Notes: generated from the letters alone by a model not told the origin. A stretch of DNA of 64,000 bases from Cytobacillus sp. FSL H8-0458 (GCF_038002165.1 NZ_JBBOBR010000001.1:1922001-1986000), one strand, 5' to 3'. Counted from the stretch's first letter, positions 44,375 through 53,347 are shown. Program-made: numbers and translations.

Positions 44375-45776
44375 GCGGATCGTCATTAATCCATTGACAA
44401 GAATAAGCGGTTTTATGGAAATTGAAGTGATTGTCGACAAGAATAAGGTCGTGGATGTTAAAACAAAAGGAAACCTATTCAGGGGCTTTGAGCAAATGCT
44501 TGCCGGCAGAAGCCCCTTTGATGCTGTTTATTTTACCCAGCGTATTTGCGGAATTTGTTCCGCAGCCCACTCAGTAGCCTCTTCGGCTGCTTTGGAGGAT
44601 GCTCTTGGTATTGAACCGAGTGAGCAAGGGAAATATCTACGCGATATAATCCATTGCTGTGAGTTCTTGCAGAACCATATCCGCCATTTTTATCAATACA
44701 CGGTTCCTGATTTCGTAAGAATCGAAGGAAATACACTTCTGCAGACAGAGCATACTGATTTCAGGCTCCCTAAAACATTGAATGATTTAATCTCCCGGCA
44801 TTACTTTGAATCACTAGAACTAAGCAGGCTTGCCCATCAAATGCTTGCCGTTCTAGGAGGAAAAGCTCCACATAACCACGGTGTGTTTATTGGCGGCATC
44901 ACTACACAGGCTACAGCAGAAAAAGTTGTCCACTTGGATTCCAGCCTTCAGAAGATAGCAAAGTTTATTGATGAAAAAATGATTCCTGATGTTTTTGAAA
45001 TTGCAAAATATTATCCTGAGTATTATAGGTTAGGCGGCGGCTATGGGAATCTCTTAACATACGGCGCATTTAATCATTATAAAGATATCGGTACCCTGTA
45101 CGTTGATCCTCTAGTGTTTACCGATGATGGAATCCGGCCATTTGACGAACAAAATATTCAGGAAAAGATAGATTATGCCTGGTTCCAATCACCAAAAACC
45201 ACTTACTCTCCTGATGAAATGATTGCGGAACCTGATCGTGATAAAGACAAAGCCTATTCGTGGGTCAAGGCTCCCAGATACGCAGGGCTCCCATTTGAGG
45301 TAGGCCCTTTAGCAAGACTGATACTGAGCGGAGAATATACAAACGGAATTTCAGCTATGGACAGAACCATTGCAAGGGCCCTGGAAGCAAAAAAGATAGC
45401 CAGCATTATGAAAACTTTGCTGAATCTGCTGATCCCAAATACGAATGTCCAAAAAAAGTATGAATTGCCTGAAGAAGAAGTATCGGGTAAAGGGTTAGTC
45501 GACACCACCCGCGGCGCTTTGGGACATTGGATTAAAATAAAAAATAAAAAAATCGATTTCTACCAGATCATAACACCATCAACCTGGGACTTTTCTACCC
45601 GGGATGAGAATGGATACATGGGAACCGCAGAGCAGGCATTAATGGGAACCCCCATTCATGATCCGGAAAACCCGGCTGAAATTGGACGGATCCTTCGGTC
45701 TTTTGATCCTTGCATGTCATGCGCGACACATGTACATACACCCGGGAAAGAAGTCAAAACCATTCAGGTGCTATAA
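44367..45776 (+). CDS. [NiFe]-hydrogenase large subunit
   Basis: A 469-residue catalytic subunit. The L1 motif RICGICSAAHS gives Cys61 and Cys64; the L2 motif DPCMSCATH gives Cys449 and Cys452 as nickel/iron ligands. All four are Cys codons (TGT or TGC), so this is not a [NiFeSe] enzyme. A 14-residue C-terminal extension (VHTPGKEVKTIQVL) after His455 is the expected cleavage peptide for the adjacent endopeptidase. It catalyses reversible H2 oxidation; uptake is more likely in this context. Start ATG 44367 lies inside the small-subunit gene. Confidence 0.93.
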   Translation: MSKRIVINPLTRISGFMEIEVIVDKNKVVDVKTKGNLFRGFEQMLAGRSPFDAVYFTQRICGICSAAHSVASSAALEDALGIEPSEQGKYLRDIIHCCEFLQNHIRHFYQYTVPDFVRIEGNTLLQTEHTDFRLPKTLNDLISRHYFESLELSRLAHQMLAVLGGKAPHNHGVFIGGITTQATAEKVVHLDSSLQKIAKFIDEKMIPDVFEIAKYYPEYYRLGGGYGNLLTYGAFNHYKDIGTLYVDPLVFTDDGIRPFDEQNIQEKIDYAWFQSPKTTYSPDEMIAEPDRDKDKAYSWVKAPRYAGLPFEVGPLARLILSGEYTNGISAMDRTIARALEAKKIASIMKTLLNLLIPNTNVQKKYELPEEEVSGKGLVDTTRGALGHWIKIKNKKIDFYQIITPSTWDFSTRDENGYMGTAEQALMGTPIHDPENPAEIGRILRSFDPCMSCATHVHTPGKEVKTIQVL

Positions 45777-46234
45777 TGAAAAAAACCATTATTTTAGGAA
45801 TAGGCAATCGCCTGATGAAGGACGATGGAGCCGGTATCTATATTGCTGAAGAGCTGATGAACATAGAAGAAAACCTGGATTGCGAATACATCATAGGAGA
45901 ATCCGACATAGATTACAGCCTCTCTAAGCTCGAAGGTGCCGAGTTTGTCATAATCCTGGATGCCATTTTATCAGGGGGTAACACCGGTGACATTGAAGTT
46001 TATTCTTTAGATAAGACAGATACTCATGGATTTCTCAGCTTATCGCCGCATAATATGCATCTGTTTCAGGCACTATATGACCAAAGAGACAAATTGAAAG
46101 GCTGCATCATCGGTATTGAACCTTTTGATATTTCCTTTCAAATAGGATTAAGCAGGGAACTTGAAAAAAAATGGCCCGAAATCGTAAGCAAAGTTAAAAA
46201 AACAATTGATGAAATTTTATCAAATAGAGGTTAG
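45776..46234 (+). CDS. Hydrogenase maturation endopeptidase (M52)
   Basis: A 152-residue protease starting MKKTIILGIGNRLMKDDGAG (the family GxGNxLxxDDGxG motif with a metal-binding Asp) and carrying SPHNMHL later, the conserved His. It removes the C-terminal peptide of the large subunit after nickel insertion. Its ATG overlaps the large-subunit stop by one base (TAATG). It is the last gene of the operon; only a weak hairpin (TTCAG/CTGAA near 46217-46235) and a T run follow. Confidence 0.9.
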   Translation: MKKTIILGIGNRLMKDDGAGIYIAEELMNIEENLDCEYIIGESDIDYSLSKLEGAEFVIILDAILSGGNTGDIEVYSLDKTDTHGFLSLSPHNMHLFQALYDQRDKLKGCIIGIEPFDISFQIGLSRELEKKWPEIVSKVKKTIDEILSNRG

Positions 46235-46334
46235 TTTTCAGGGTCTGAACTGAATGCTCACCTTTTTTTGCGTTTTCCTGCAATAAGAATGCTTGCTATT
46301 TTGCCGCTAAACACACAATATAAATAAGGACATA

Positions 46335-47732
46335 TTGAATAAAGACCACGAAAAGAAAGTAGGGTTTTATTTGCAGGAATTTTTAAAACTTGGCATTTCG
46401 GAAGAGCTATCTGATATTCTGCTGCAGCATGGCATCGCTAAGCCAACACCTATTCAGGCGCAGGCGATTCCAGCAGTTATGGAAGGAAAGGATGTCATTG
46501 CCCAGGCTCAGACAGGAACCGGAAAAACATTGGCATTTATTTTGCCTATTCTGGAGAAAATGGACCCGAATGCCGTTCAGATCCAGGCTCTGATTGTAAC
46601 ACCAACAAGGGAACTGGCATTACAGATAACAGACGAAGTACTGAAGCTTACGAAAGACAGTGATATAGATGTCTTAGCTGTATATGGAGGGCAGGATGTG
46701 GACAAGCAGCTTAAAAAGCTGAAAAAGAATGTCCAGATTGTAGTGGGGACACCTGGCCGGCTGCTGGACCATATCAAACGAAATACCATTGATTTTTCAC
46801 AAGTGGATTTTTTAGTATTGGATGAAGCTGACCAAATGCTGCATATAGGCTTTCTTGATGACGTTGAGAGAATCATTAAAGAAACGCCTGCCAAAAGGCA
46901 GACCATGCTTTTTTCTGCAACTATGCCGGCAGAAATAAGAAAACTGGCAAACAAACACATGAAAGAGCCGCAGTATATCCAAATTGAAAAAACACAGGGG
47001 CCAGCCCATTCAGTTAAACAAATAGCGATACATACCATCGACCGCGCCAAGCAAGGGACGCTGATAGAGCTGATCCAAACTCATAGACCATTTTTGGCCG
47101 TGATCTTCTGCCGTACAAAACGCAGAGTAACCAAATTATATGAAGTACTGAAATCGAACGGTTTTGAATGCGATCAGCTTCATGGGGATTTATCACAATC
47201 GAAACGTGAACAAGTAATGAAAAGATTCAGGGACGCAGAGATACAGCTATTAGTTGCAACGGATGTAGCCGCTAGAGGGCTTGATGTCGAAGGTGTCACA
47301 CATGTTTTTAATTATGATATCCCACTCGATCCTGAAAGCTATGTGCACCGCATCGGGAGAACCGGCCGGGCGGGCATGAAGGGACTGGCCATTACGTTTT
47401 ATTCGTCTGCCGACAAGCCGCTCCTTGAAGCAATTGAAAAAGGACTGAAAATTACTATTCCTAAACAAAACCTTGGCAATAGCAAAGACGATATCATGCC
47501 TGAAGCAGCATCAGAAAAAAAGAGGCCACATTCCAAACGCCAAACCTCCGCTGGAAAGAAAATTAACAGCAGAAAAGGAAGCCAGCAAAAATCAAAAGAT
47601 GACAGGTTTTCCCATGAAAAAGGCAGAAAAGACAAAAGCAGTTCACCTCGAACAGGCCGTACAAAAACCCAAGGGAAAAAGAAGCCTTCTCCCACAGCTT
47701 CAAGAAATTCATCACAAAGACGGGGAAGGTAA
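46335..47732 (+). CDS. DEAD-box RNA helicase
   Basis: A 465-residue helicase: Q motif ([14 protein letters not shown]), AQTGTGKT (I), PTRELALQ (Ia), VLDEADQM (II), SATMP (III), ARGLD (V) and HRIGRTGR (VI). The last 90 residues are a Lys/Arg/Ser-rich basic tail, as in cold-shock DEAD-box proteins that bind RNA. Start: TTG 46335 has AAGGA only 4 bases upstream. A TTG at 46371 with AGGG at better spacing would give [13 protein letters not shown], nearer the family start. Confidence 0.88.
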   Translation: MNKDHEKKVGFYLQEFLKLGISEELSDILLQHGIAKPTPIQAQAIPAVMEGKDVIAQAQTGTGKTLAFILPILEKMDPNAVQIQALIVTPTRELALQITDEVLKLTKDSDIDVLAVYGGQDVDKQLKKLKKNVQIVVGTPGRLLDHIKRNTIDFSQVDFLVLDEADQMLHIGFLDDVERIIKETPAKRQTMLFSATMPAEIRKLANKHMKEPQYIQIEKTQGPAHSVKQIAIHTIDRAKQGTLIELIQTHRPFLAVIFCRTKRRVTKLYEVLKSNGFECDQLHGDLSQSKREQVMKRFRDAEIQLLVATDVAARGLDVEGVTHVFNYDIPLDPESYVHRIGRTGRAGMKGLAITFYSSADKPLLEAIEKGLKITIPKQNLGNSKDDIMPEAASEKKRPHSKRQTSAGKKINSRKGSQQKSKDDRFSHEKGRKDKSSSPRTGRTKTQGKKKPSPTASRNSSQRRGR

Positions 47733-47755
47733 AGATATTTGAGGAGGAAAGCAAC

Positions 47756-48343
47756 TTGTTAAAAGAACGTATGGAAAAGCACTTGAAAGAACAGCCCGCT
47801 GAACTTTATAAAAAAGAAAAGGAATTTGCCCAAAAGCACGGGCTCTTGATTGATGGTCATGAAGCAGGAATCCAGAATCCAAAGGACCGCTTTAATGACG
47901 CTTATATAGAAAGAGGAGATAAGGAAACAGAGGAAGTTCTCGGACAGGAATCTGCCGGCTTTTTAAATCAGCCAATAGACTATTTCAAAAATCATAAAAA
48001 TGAATTTATGTATCTGGAGTCGAAGTGGTTTGACCTGATCGGAGCGGATGCTGTTTCCTTTGAGACAGATGATGTTTTTGGCAACTATGAAGTAATGTTG
48101 GGACTGAAGCTGCCAAAAAAAGCAGAATCAGCTATAAGAGCATTTATTGATGAAAATACTGTTACAGGCACAGCAAAATACAGCCTGATGTTCAGCCAGC
48201 AGGATGGGCTTTGGGATTTTAATTTTTCGCTGAACGACCTTGAAGGCTTTAAAGAGGAACTATCCATACAAGATGCATATCAGTTAGTTTACGAATTTCT
48301 TTTTAACCTTGTGTCAGAAGTGGAAGAAACGCGCAATAAATAA
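47756..48343 (+). CDS. Hypothetical protein
   Basis: A 195-residue soluble acidic protein: HLKEQPAELYKKEKEFAQKHG, NPKDRFNDAYIERGDKETEE, then an alpha/beta region with LGLKLPKKAESAIRAF and a helical end. The start is a TTG at 47756 with GAGGAGGAAAG upstream. It lies 23 bases after the DEAD-box gene and may be cotranscribed. I do not recognise the family. Confidence 0.65.
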   Translation: MLKERMEKHLKEQPAELYKKEKEFAQKHGLLIDGHEAGIQNPKDRFNDAYIERGDKETEEVLGQESAGFLNQPIDYFKNHKNEFMYLESKWFDLIGADAVSFETDDVFGNYEVMLGLKLPKKAESAIRAFIDENTVTGTAKYSLMFSQQDGLWDFNFSLNDLEGFKEELSIQDAYQLVYEFLFNLVSEVEETRNK

Positions 48344-48383
48344 ATATTTATAGCCAGATATTAGGATGAACTCTTAATTTTTT

Positions 48384-48415
48384 GTCCAAACCATGATAAA
48401 TGTCATGGTTTGGAC
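48384..48415 (+). promoter_or_regulatory. Perfect palindrome upstream of des, candidate DesR site
   Basis: A 13-bp perfect inverted repeat (48384-48396 with 48403-48415) around a 6-base centre; its core reads CATGATAAATGTCATG. There is no T tract on the forward strand, and A residues follow the stem on the reverse strand, so it does not look like a terminator. It is 77 bases upstream of des, where DesR would be expected to bind. Confidence 0.6.
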
Positions 48416-48491
48416 ATGACACCTATGTCTACAAAGCAGTTTGCAAACCCTTTATTATTAAAATTAACGTCATGATGAAGGGAATTAACAA

Positions 48492-49535
48492 ATGACTTCA
48501 AAACAAAAACAACTCAACTTAAAAAAACAAATGGCACCTTATGAAAAATCTGATTTAACAAAAAGCATCCTGCAGCTTGTCAATACGCTGGGACCATTTT
48601 TCCTGCTGTGGTTCCTTGCTTACAAGAGCCTGAGCATTTCTTACTTTCTGACGCTTGGCATATCTGTCGTTGCAGCAGGCTTTCTGGTCAGGATCTTCAT
48701 TATATTCCATGATTGCTGCCACCACTCCTTTTTCAAAAACCGTAAAGCAAACAAAATCATTGGCACCATCACAGGGATTCTGACCGTCTTTCCTTATCAC
48801 CAATGGCAGCATGACCACAATGTTCACCATGCAACCAGCGGTAATCTGGACAAACGCGGTACAGGAGATATCTGGACACTGACAGTGAAAGAATATCAGG
48901 ATGCGTCATGGTCGACTCGTGCAGCATACCGAATCTACCGCAATCCGTTCGTTATGTTAGGTTTAGGCCCTATTTATGTGTTTTTGTTAAAAAACCGTTT
49001 TAACAGAAAAGGGGCAAGAAAGAATGAACGCATCAATACGTATCTTATAAATGCGGCCATCGCCGGTTTGTATGCGTTCCTGTGCTGGACTATCGGGTGG
49101 GAAGCATTCCTGATGGTGCAGGGGCCGATCTTTATGATTTCAGGAGCAGCCGGGATTTGGCTTTTCTATGTACAGCATACATTTGAAGACTCATATTTTG
49201 AAGAAGATGATAAATGGGAGTATGTTAAAGCTGCTGTAGAAGGAAGCTCCTTTTACAAGCTGCCGAAAGTGCTTCAGTGGCTTACAGGGAACATCGGGTT
49301 CCATCATATTCATCACTTAAGCCCACGCGTTCCTAACTATAACCTTGAAAGCGCCCATTATAATACAGCTGAACTTCAGAATGTGCCGACGATTACTCTT
49401 TCTACCAGCCTGAAGTCACTCCAATTCCGCTTATGGGATGAAGAAGCACAGGACTTCACCGGGTACGGAGCAGCAAAGCAGTCTGCCGTCAGCAAAAAAC
49501 AGAGCAGAACTAAAACGGCATCTGTGAAGCCGTAA
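48492..49535 (+). CDS. des: Acyl-lipid fatty acid desaturase
   Basis: A 347-residue integral membrane desaturase with three His boxes: HDCCHH (about residue 75), HNVHH (about 110) and HHIHH (about 272), and hydrophobic pairs at about 30-75 and 180-235. It matches Bacillus Des, which introduces a delta-5 double bond into phospholipid acyl chains on cold shock, with oxygen and ferredoxin or flavodoxin. The genes for its thermosensor DesK and regulator DesR follow directly, which confirms the call. Confidence 0.92.
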   Translation: MTSKQKQLNLKKQMAPYEKSDLTKSILQLVNTLGPFFLLWFLAYKSLSISYFLTLGISVVAAGFLVRIFIIFHDCCHHSFFKNRKANKIIGTITGILTVFPYHQWQHDHNVHHATSGNLDKRGTGDIWTLTVKEYQDASWSTRAAYRIYRNPFVMLGLGPIYVFLLKNRFNRKGARKNERINTYLINAAIAGLYAFLCWTIGWEAFLMVQGPIFMISGAAGIWLFYVQHTFEDSYFEEDDKWEYVKAAVEGSSFYKLPKVLQWLTGNIGFHHIHHLSPRVPNYNLESAHYNTAELQNVPTITLSTSLKSLQFRLWDEEAQDFTGYGAAKQSAVSKKQSRTKTASVKP

Positions 49536-49555
49536 ACTGAATGTATAAGCTGAAG

Positions 49556-49595
49556 AACAGCTCCTTTGTGATATGATGGCAAAGGAGCTGTTTCA
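49556..49595 (+). terminator. Hairpin terminator between des and desK
   Basis: AACAGCTCCTTTG (49556-49568) is perfectly complementary to 49580-49592, with an 11-base loop and a T-rich tail. It would reduce read-through from des into desKR. Confidence 0.85.
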
Positions 49596-49626
49596 TTATT
49601 TCATGAATAAAAAGAGGGTACCTCAC

Positions 49627-50763
49627 ATGTTAAAAAAACATTTAAATGCATTGAAAAGTTCAGGCATTTCTCCATATATATGGAGTGTATTCAGCATTCT
49701 GCCGTTTTATTTCATCTTCAGATCCACATCTAAAATTACCATAGCCGTCGGAATTATCCTGACTATACTCTTTTTTATATCGCTGCGTTTTGCCTTTATA
49801 TCGCGGAAATGGCCTGTCTATTTATGGACTGGCATCTTAATCAGCATATCGATCACAATGACCATTCTCTTTTCATTTATTTACTTTGCATTTTATATTG
49901 CTTATTACAATGGCCATATCAAAAACAGGATTGCCTTTTTAACGCTGTATGTCATCCACCTGATCGCAACCACCATCTCCATAAACATTAATTTTGTCAC
50001 CCAGAAGCCATTATTTCTCGAGCAAATCCCTTTTATTATTATCATTTGGATCAGTGTGATTTTGCTTCCTTTTAACATTCACAATAAGAAAAAGCAGGAA
50101 AAGCTTGAGGAACAGCTCGAGGATGCCAACAAAAGGATTGCGGACCTCGTCAAACAGGAAGAAAGGCAGCGGATTGCCCGAGATCTTCATGATACACTCG
50201 GACAAAAATTGTCTCTTATCGGGTTAAAAAGCGATCTGGCCAGGAAGCTCATCAGCAAGGATCCTGACCAGGCAAAGGAAGAGCTTATAGACGTTCAGCA
50301 AACCGCCAGAACAGCATTAAACGAAGTAAGAAAAATGGTTTCCCAGATGAGGGGAATCAGGCTGAAGGAAGAAATTATCCTTGTTAAGCAAATTTTAAAG
50401 GCCGCTTCTATCGAATTCATCGGAGAAGAAGATATCAAATTAAAGAATGTGTCACTCTTCCTTGAGAATATTCTAAGCATGTGCATGAAAGAAGCTGTAA
50501 CAAACGTAGTAAAACACAGTAAGGCGACAGAATGCCGTATCCGCATTGAACAAACCTGGAATGAAGTCAGCATTACTGTTCGGGATAATGGGGTAGGCAT
50601 GAATCCCTCAACAGATGTAGGCAAGGGGTCCGGACTGCTTGGCTTAGGAGAGCGGCTCGACTTTGTCAACGGAAGTCTTGAGATTGTATCTGAGAATGGA
50701 ACAACGATTATAATGAAAGTACCAACAGTCGTGAAGGAACCAAACAAGGAGGAGAGGGCATGA
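49627..50763 (+). CDS. desK: Thermosensor histidine kinase DesK
   Basis: A 378-residue membrane kinase with four to five hydrophobic segments in the first 150 residues, a coiled linker (KKKQEKLEEQLEDANKRIADLV), a HisKA_3 site RDLHDTLGQKLSL with His188, and an ATPase domain (DNGVGM, GSGLLGLGERL). ATG 49627 follows AGAGGG and puts the phosphoacceptor at residue 188, as in B. subtilis DesK. A start at 49573 would lie in the loop of the preceding terminator and is rejected. It senses membrane thickness and controls DesR phosphorylation. Confidence 0.9.
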   Translation: MLKKHLNALKSSGISPYIWSVFSILPFYFIFRSTSKITIAVGIILTILFFISLRFAFISRKWPVYLWTGILISISITMTILFSFIYFAFYIAYYNGHIKNRIAFLTLYVIHLIATTISININFVTQKPLFLEQIPFIIIIWISVILLPFNIHNKKKQEKLEEQLEDANKRIADLVKQEERQRIARDLHDTLGQKLSLIGLKSDLARKLISKDPDQAKEELIDVQQTARTALNEVRKMVSQMRGIRLKEEIILVKQILKAASIEFIGEEDIKLKNVSLFLENILSMCMKEAVTNVVKHSKATECRIRIEQTWNEVSITVRDNGVGMNPSTDVGKGSGLLGLGERLDFVNGSLEIVSENGTTIIMKVPTVVKEPNKEERA

Positions 50764-51359
50764 TAAAAATCGTCATAGCTGAAGATCAGCGGATGGTGCT
50801 TGGTGCGTTAGGATCTCTGCTAAATCTTGAAGACGATATGGAGGTCATTGGGAAAGCTTCGAATGGAAAAGAAGCCATATCCCTTGTCAAAACTCTTAAA
50901 CCGGATGTATGCATTATGGATATTGAAATGCCGGAAAAAAGCGGCCTGGATGCGGCGGAAGAATTAAGAGACAGCGGCTGCAAAGTTATAATTCTGACAA
51001 CCTTTGCGAGATCAGGCTATTTCCAGCGTGCTCTAAAAGCCGGTGTAAGAGGTTACTTGTTAAAAGACAGCCCAAGTGAGGAGCTGGCAAGCTCTATCAG
51101 AAACGTCCTGGAAGGAAGGCGCATCTATGCACCTGAATTAATGGATGATGTCTATGGCGAAGAAAACCCTCTGACAGACCGGGAAAAAGAGGTTCTAGAG
51201 CTGATAGCGGACGGCAAGAACACTAAAGAAATTGCCGACCAGCTCAGCATTAAGACAGGAACCGTGCGCAACTATATCTCGGCTATTCTTGACAAACTCG
51301 AAGTTACGAACAGGATTGAAGCCATAACCCAATCCAAAGAGAAGGGCTGGTTTAAATAG
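50760..51359 (+). CDS. desR: Response regulator DesR
   Basis: A 199-residue NarL/FixJ-type regulator. The receiver domain has Asp54 in CIMDIEMPEKSG. The LuxR-type helix-turn-helix is LTDREKEVLELIADGKNTKEIADQL. It overlaps desK by 4 bases (ATGA). Phosphorylated DesR activates des; the palindrome at 48384-48415 is its candidate site. Confidence 0.92.
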   Translation: MIKIVIAEDQRMVLGALGSLLNLEDDMEVIGKASNGKEAISLVKTLKPDVCIMDIEMPEKSGLDAAEELRDSGCKVIILTTFARSGYFQRALKAGVRGYLLKDSPSEELASSIRNVLEGRRIYAPELMDDVYGEENPLTDREKEVLELIADGKNTKEIADQLSIKTGTVRNYISAILDKLEVTNRIEAITQSKEKGWFK

Positions 51360-51370
51360 AATCTTCAATG

Positions 51371-51412
51371 AAAAAGGACAGCGGCCCATTAAGGCTTAGC
51401 TGTCCTTTTTCA
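51371..51412. terminator. Bidirectional terminator
   Basis: AAAAAGGACAGC pairs with GCTGTCCTTTTT. It overlaps the 3' end of the convergent small gene. Confidence 0.88.
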
Positions 51413-51707
51413 TTTTCTTTATTTCTTCCATCACGATGAAGGCAAGATCATCATTTCCGAACAAGGATAGAACACCAAGCAGAGTCTCATCAGGCACATC
51501 GCCTGCTTCTTCTTTTGGAACGGTCAGCTCCAGCGCTTCCTTTAGTGAACTGTTTTCCCCCTGATCCGGATATGCCTTTAAATAGATTTCCTCCGGATTT
51601 AAATCGTGATTGATGCACCACTGGGCAAATACGAGGATCATCATTTTTTCTTCGCCCTGATAGTTCTGAATAATTTTTTCTTCAAGCTCTCTACTGTTCA
51701 TTATCAT
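51396..51707 (-). CDS. Small acidic hypothetical protein
   Basis: A 103-residue protein with a helical N-terminus (SRELEEKIIQNYQGEEKMMILVFAQW) and the segment LGVLSLFGNDDLAFIVMEEIKK. AAAGGGG lies 4 bases before ATG 51707 and 10 bases before an alternative ATG at 51701. I do not recognise the family. Confidence 0.6.
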   Translation of the reverse strand: MIMNSRELEEKIIQNYQGEEKMMILVFAQWCINHDLNPEEIYLKAYPDQGENSSLKEALELTVPKEEAGDVPDETLLGVLSLFGNDDLAFIVMEEIKKMKKDS

Positions 51708-51789
51708 AAATCCCCTTTTGTATTTATATATTGATTATAAATTTAAAAACATGATTTTTCACCTTTATTTCTTTTTCTTCTGCATATAG

Positions 51790-51804
51790 AATTTTCAGTA
51801 ATCC
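51790..51804 (+). promoter_or_regulatory. Candidate CodY box upstream of the aminotransferase
   Basis: AATTTTCAG plus six further bases agree with the CodY consensus at 11 of 15 positions. The site is about 30 bases upstream of the promoter. Branched-chain amino acid genes are classic CodY targets. Confidence 0.4.
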
Positions 51805-51835
51805 AAATTAATTCTAAATTTATCGTCAATTCGTA

Positions 51836-51864
51836 TTGACAATTAAATAGTAGAATATCATAAT
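51836..51864 (+). promoter_or_regulatory. SigA promoter of the aminotransferase leader
   Basis: TTGACA (51836-51841), a 17-base spacer and CATAAT (51859-51864). Transcription would start near 51871, giving a 5' leader of about 265 bases. Confidence 0.8.
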
Positions 51865-51900
51865 ATTAGAAAAACTTATAAAAACTTTAACAAATAACTG

Positions 51901-52060
51901 CACTACTGCCTTGAAGTAGAAAAGAGCGAAAGGCAACCCTTACAAAAACAGCATACGAGTCTTTTTCAAGGACTTCAGCTGTTGCTGTTGAGCATCCATA
52001 CTGGTTGTTGCCGGGAAGCAAGCCCTTTCGTCCACGCTCGGAGGATGACTGGGCGTTTTT
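51901..52060 (+). ncRNA. Structured 5' leader with intrinsic terminator, candidate riboswitch
   Basis: Hairpin 1 is CTACT/AGTAG (51903-51907 with 51915-51919) with loop GCCTTGA. Hairpin 2 is AACAGC/GCTGTT (51947-51952 with 51978-51983) plus AGTC/GACT, with loop TTTTTCAAG. The two loops share CTTGA/TCAAG complementarity (51910-51914 with 51966-51970). Two competing long-range pairings exist: 51926-51933 with 52024-52031, and 51932-51937 with 52007-52012. The terminator is 52034-52041 with 52049-52056 followed by T residues. I do not recognise the class; no T-box, SAM or lysine core is present. Confidence 0.6.
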
Positions 52061-52137
52061 ATTTACACTCTTTTAAGAGCAGCACGAAGAGCAGGCATTA
52101 GGTTTTTAAATCATCTACAGATAGGGAGTTTTGACAA

Positions 52138-53235
52138 ATGACAGAATTTAAAATTGAAATCAGCCACACACCTGAGAAAAAACAAAAACCTGCATTTGAT
52201 AACCTGGTGTTTGGCAAGAATTTTACGGATCACATGTTTGAAATGGATTATACTGCCGGCCGGAGCTGGCACGATCCAAGAATTGTACCTTACCAGCCGC
52301 TTTCTCTTGATCCAGCTGCAATGATTTTCCATTATGGGCAGAGTGTCTTCGAAGGGTTAAAAGCCTACCTTACCATTGACAATGAGGTATTGCTCTTCCG
52401 CCCTGAAAAGAATATGGAGAGACTGAATAAATCCAATTCCAGGTTATGTATTCCTGAAATTGATGAAGAGCTTGCCCTTTATGCCTTAAAAGAATTAATT
52501 TCAGTTGATCGGGACTGGATTCCGAATGTTGAAGGAACTTCACTGTATATCCGGCCGTTTGTCATTTCAACTGAGCCATATCTGGGAGTGGCTCCATCAG
52601 CGAGATACAAATTTATCATTATTCTTTCGCCGGTAGGCGCTTACTATAAGGAAGGCATCAACCCTGTTAAAATTGCTGTTCAAAATGAATATGTGCGTGC
52701 AGTAAAAGGGGGAACAGGCACAGCTAAAACCGGAGGGAACTATGCAGCAAGTCTTAAAGCTCAGGAGCTTGCAAGCTTAACAGGATATTCGCAGGTTCTA
52801 TGGCTTGACGGAAAAGAGAATAAATATATTGAAGAAGTGGGAAGCATGAATATTTTCTTCAAAATTAATGGAGAAGTTGTTACCCCTGAGCTGAATGGAA
52901 GTATCCTGGAGGGAATCACACGAAACTCTGTACTGGAGTTACTCAAATACTGGAATGTTCCGGTGTCCGAAAGAAGAATTTCCATCGAAGAAATCTACCA
53001 GGCACATGCCGATGGCCAGCTTGAAGAAGCATTTGGAACAGGCACGGCTGCTGTTATTTCTCCAATTGGCGAATTCTTCTGGGACAACAAGATTATTGAA
53101 ATCAATGAAGGGAAAACCGGGGATTTGTCCAAGAAAATCTATGATACACTGACAGGCATCCAAAAAGGAACCGAACCGGATCCATTTGGATGGAGTGTAA
53201 AAGTGAAAAAGAAAGAGGCAGCAGGAGTTAAATAA
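52138..53235 (+). CDS. ilvE: Branched-chain amino acid aminotransferase
   Basis: A 365-residue fold-type IV PLP enzyme of the BCAT group 2 type: MIFHYGQSVFEGLKAY, RLNKSNSRLCIPE, KGGTGTAKTGGNYAASLKAQ, WLDGKENKYIEEVGSMN (the PLP-lysine region is upstream in GGTGTAKTGGNY) and GTGTAAVISPIG. It interconverts Val, Leu and Ile with their 2-oxo acids. AGGGAG lies about 9 bases upstream of ATG 52138. The leader, promoter and possible CodY site imply control by nutrient status. Confidence 0.9.
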   Translation: MTEFKIEISHTPEKKQKPAFDNLVFGKNFTDHMFEMDYTAGRSWHDPRIVPYQPLSLDPAAMIFHYGQSVFEGLKAYLTIDNEVLLFRPEKNMERLNKSNSRLCIPEIDEELALYALKELISVDRDWIPNVEGTSLYIRPFVISTEPYLGVAPSARYKFIIILSPVGAYYKEGINPVKIAVQNEYVRAVKGGTGTAKTGGNYAASLKAQELASLTGYSQVLWLDGKENKYIEEVGSMNIFFKINGEVVTPELNGSILEGITRNSVLELLKYWNVPVSERRISIEEIYQAHADGQLEEAFGTGTAAVISPIGEFFWDNKIIEINEGKTGDLSKKIYDTLTGIQKGTEPDPFGWSVKVKKKEAAGVK

Positions 53236-53247
53236 TTCTTGATGACT

Positions 53248-53275
53248 GGATCGGCATCTAAAGCCGATCCTTTTT
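53248..53275 (+). terminator. Aminotransferase terminator
   Basis: GGATCGGC pairs with GCCGATCC around a 7-base loop, followed by TTTTT. Confidence 0.9.
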
Positions 53276-53347
53276 CTATTTTAGGCATGAAATTCCTCTA
53301 AAACGGGAAAATATAGAAAGAACCTATTAAGGAGAGGAGATTAAAGA

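Noticed and set aside
44367-45776. Possible selenocysteine in the hydrogenase large subunit ([NiFeSe] type), given the Sec-containing SelD in the same window
   Set aside because: Both L1 and both L2 metal-ligand codons are Cys codons (TGT or TGC) with no in-frame TGA in this gene.
49573-49626. DesK starting at ATG 49573
   Set aside because: This ATG lies in the loop of a strong terminator hairpin. ATG 49627 has its own ribosome site and puts the phospho-His at residue 188.
51901-52060. T-box or SAM riboswitch upstream of the aminotransferase
   Set aside because: No T-box core (GGUGG-ACCGCG type) and no SAM-I core sequences; GGCAACC alone is not enough.
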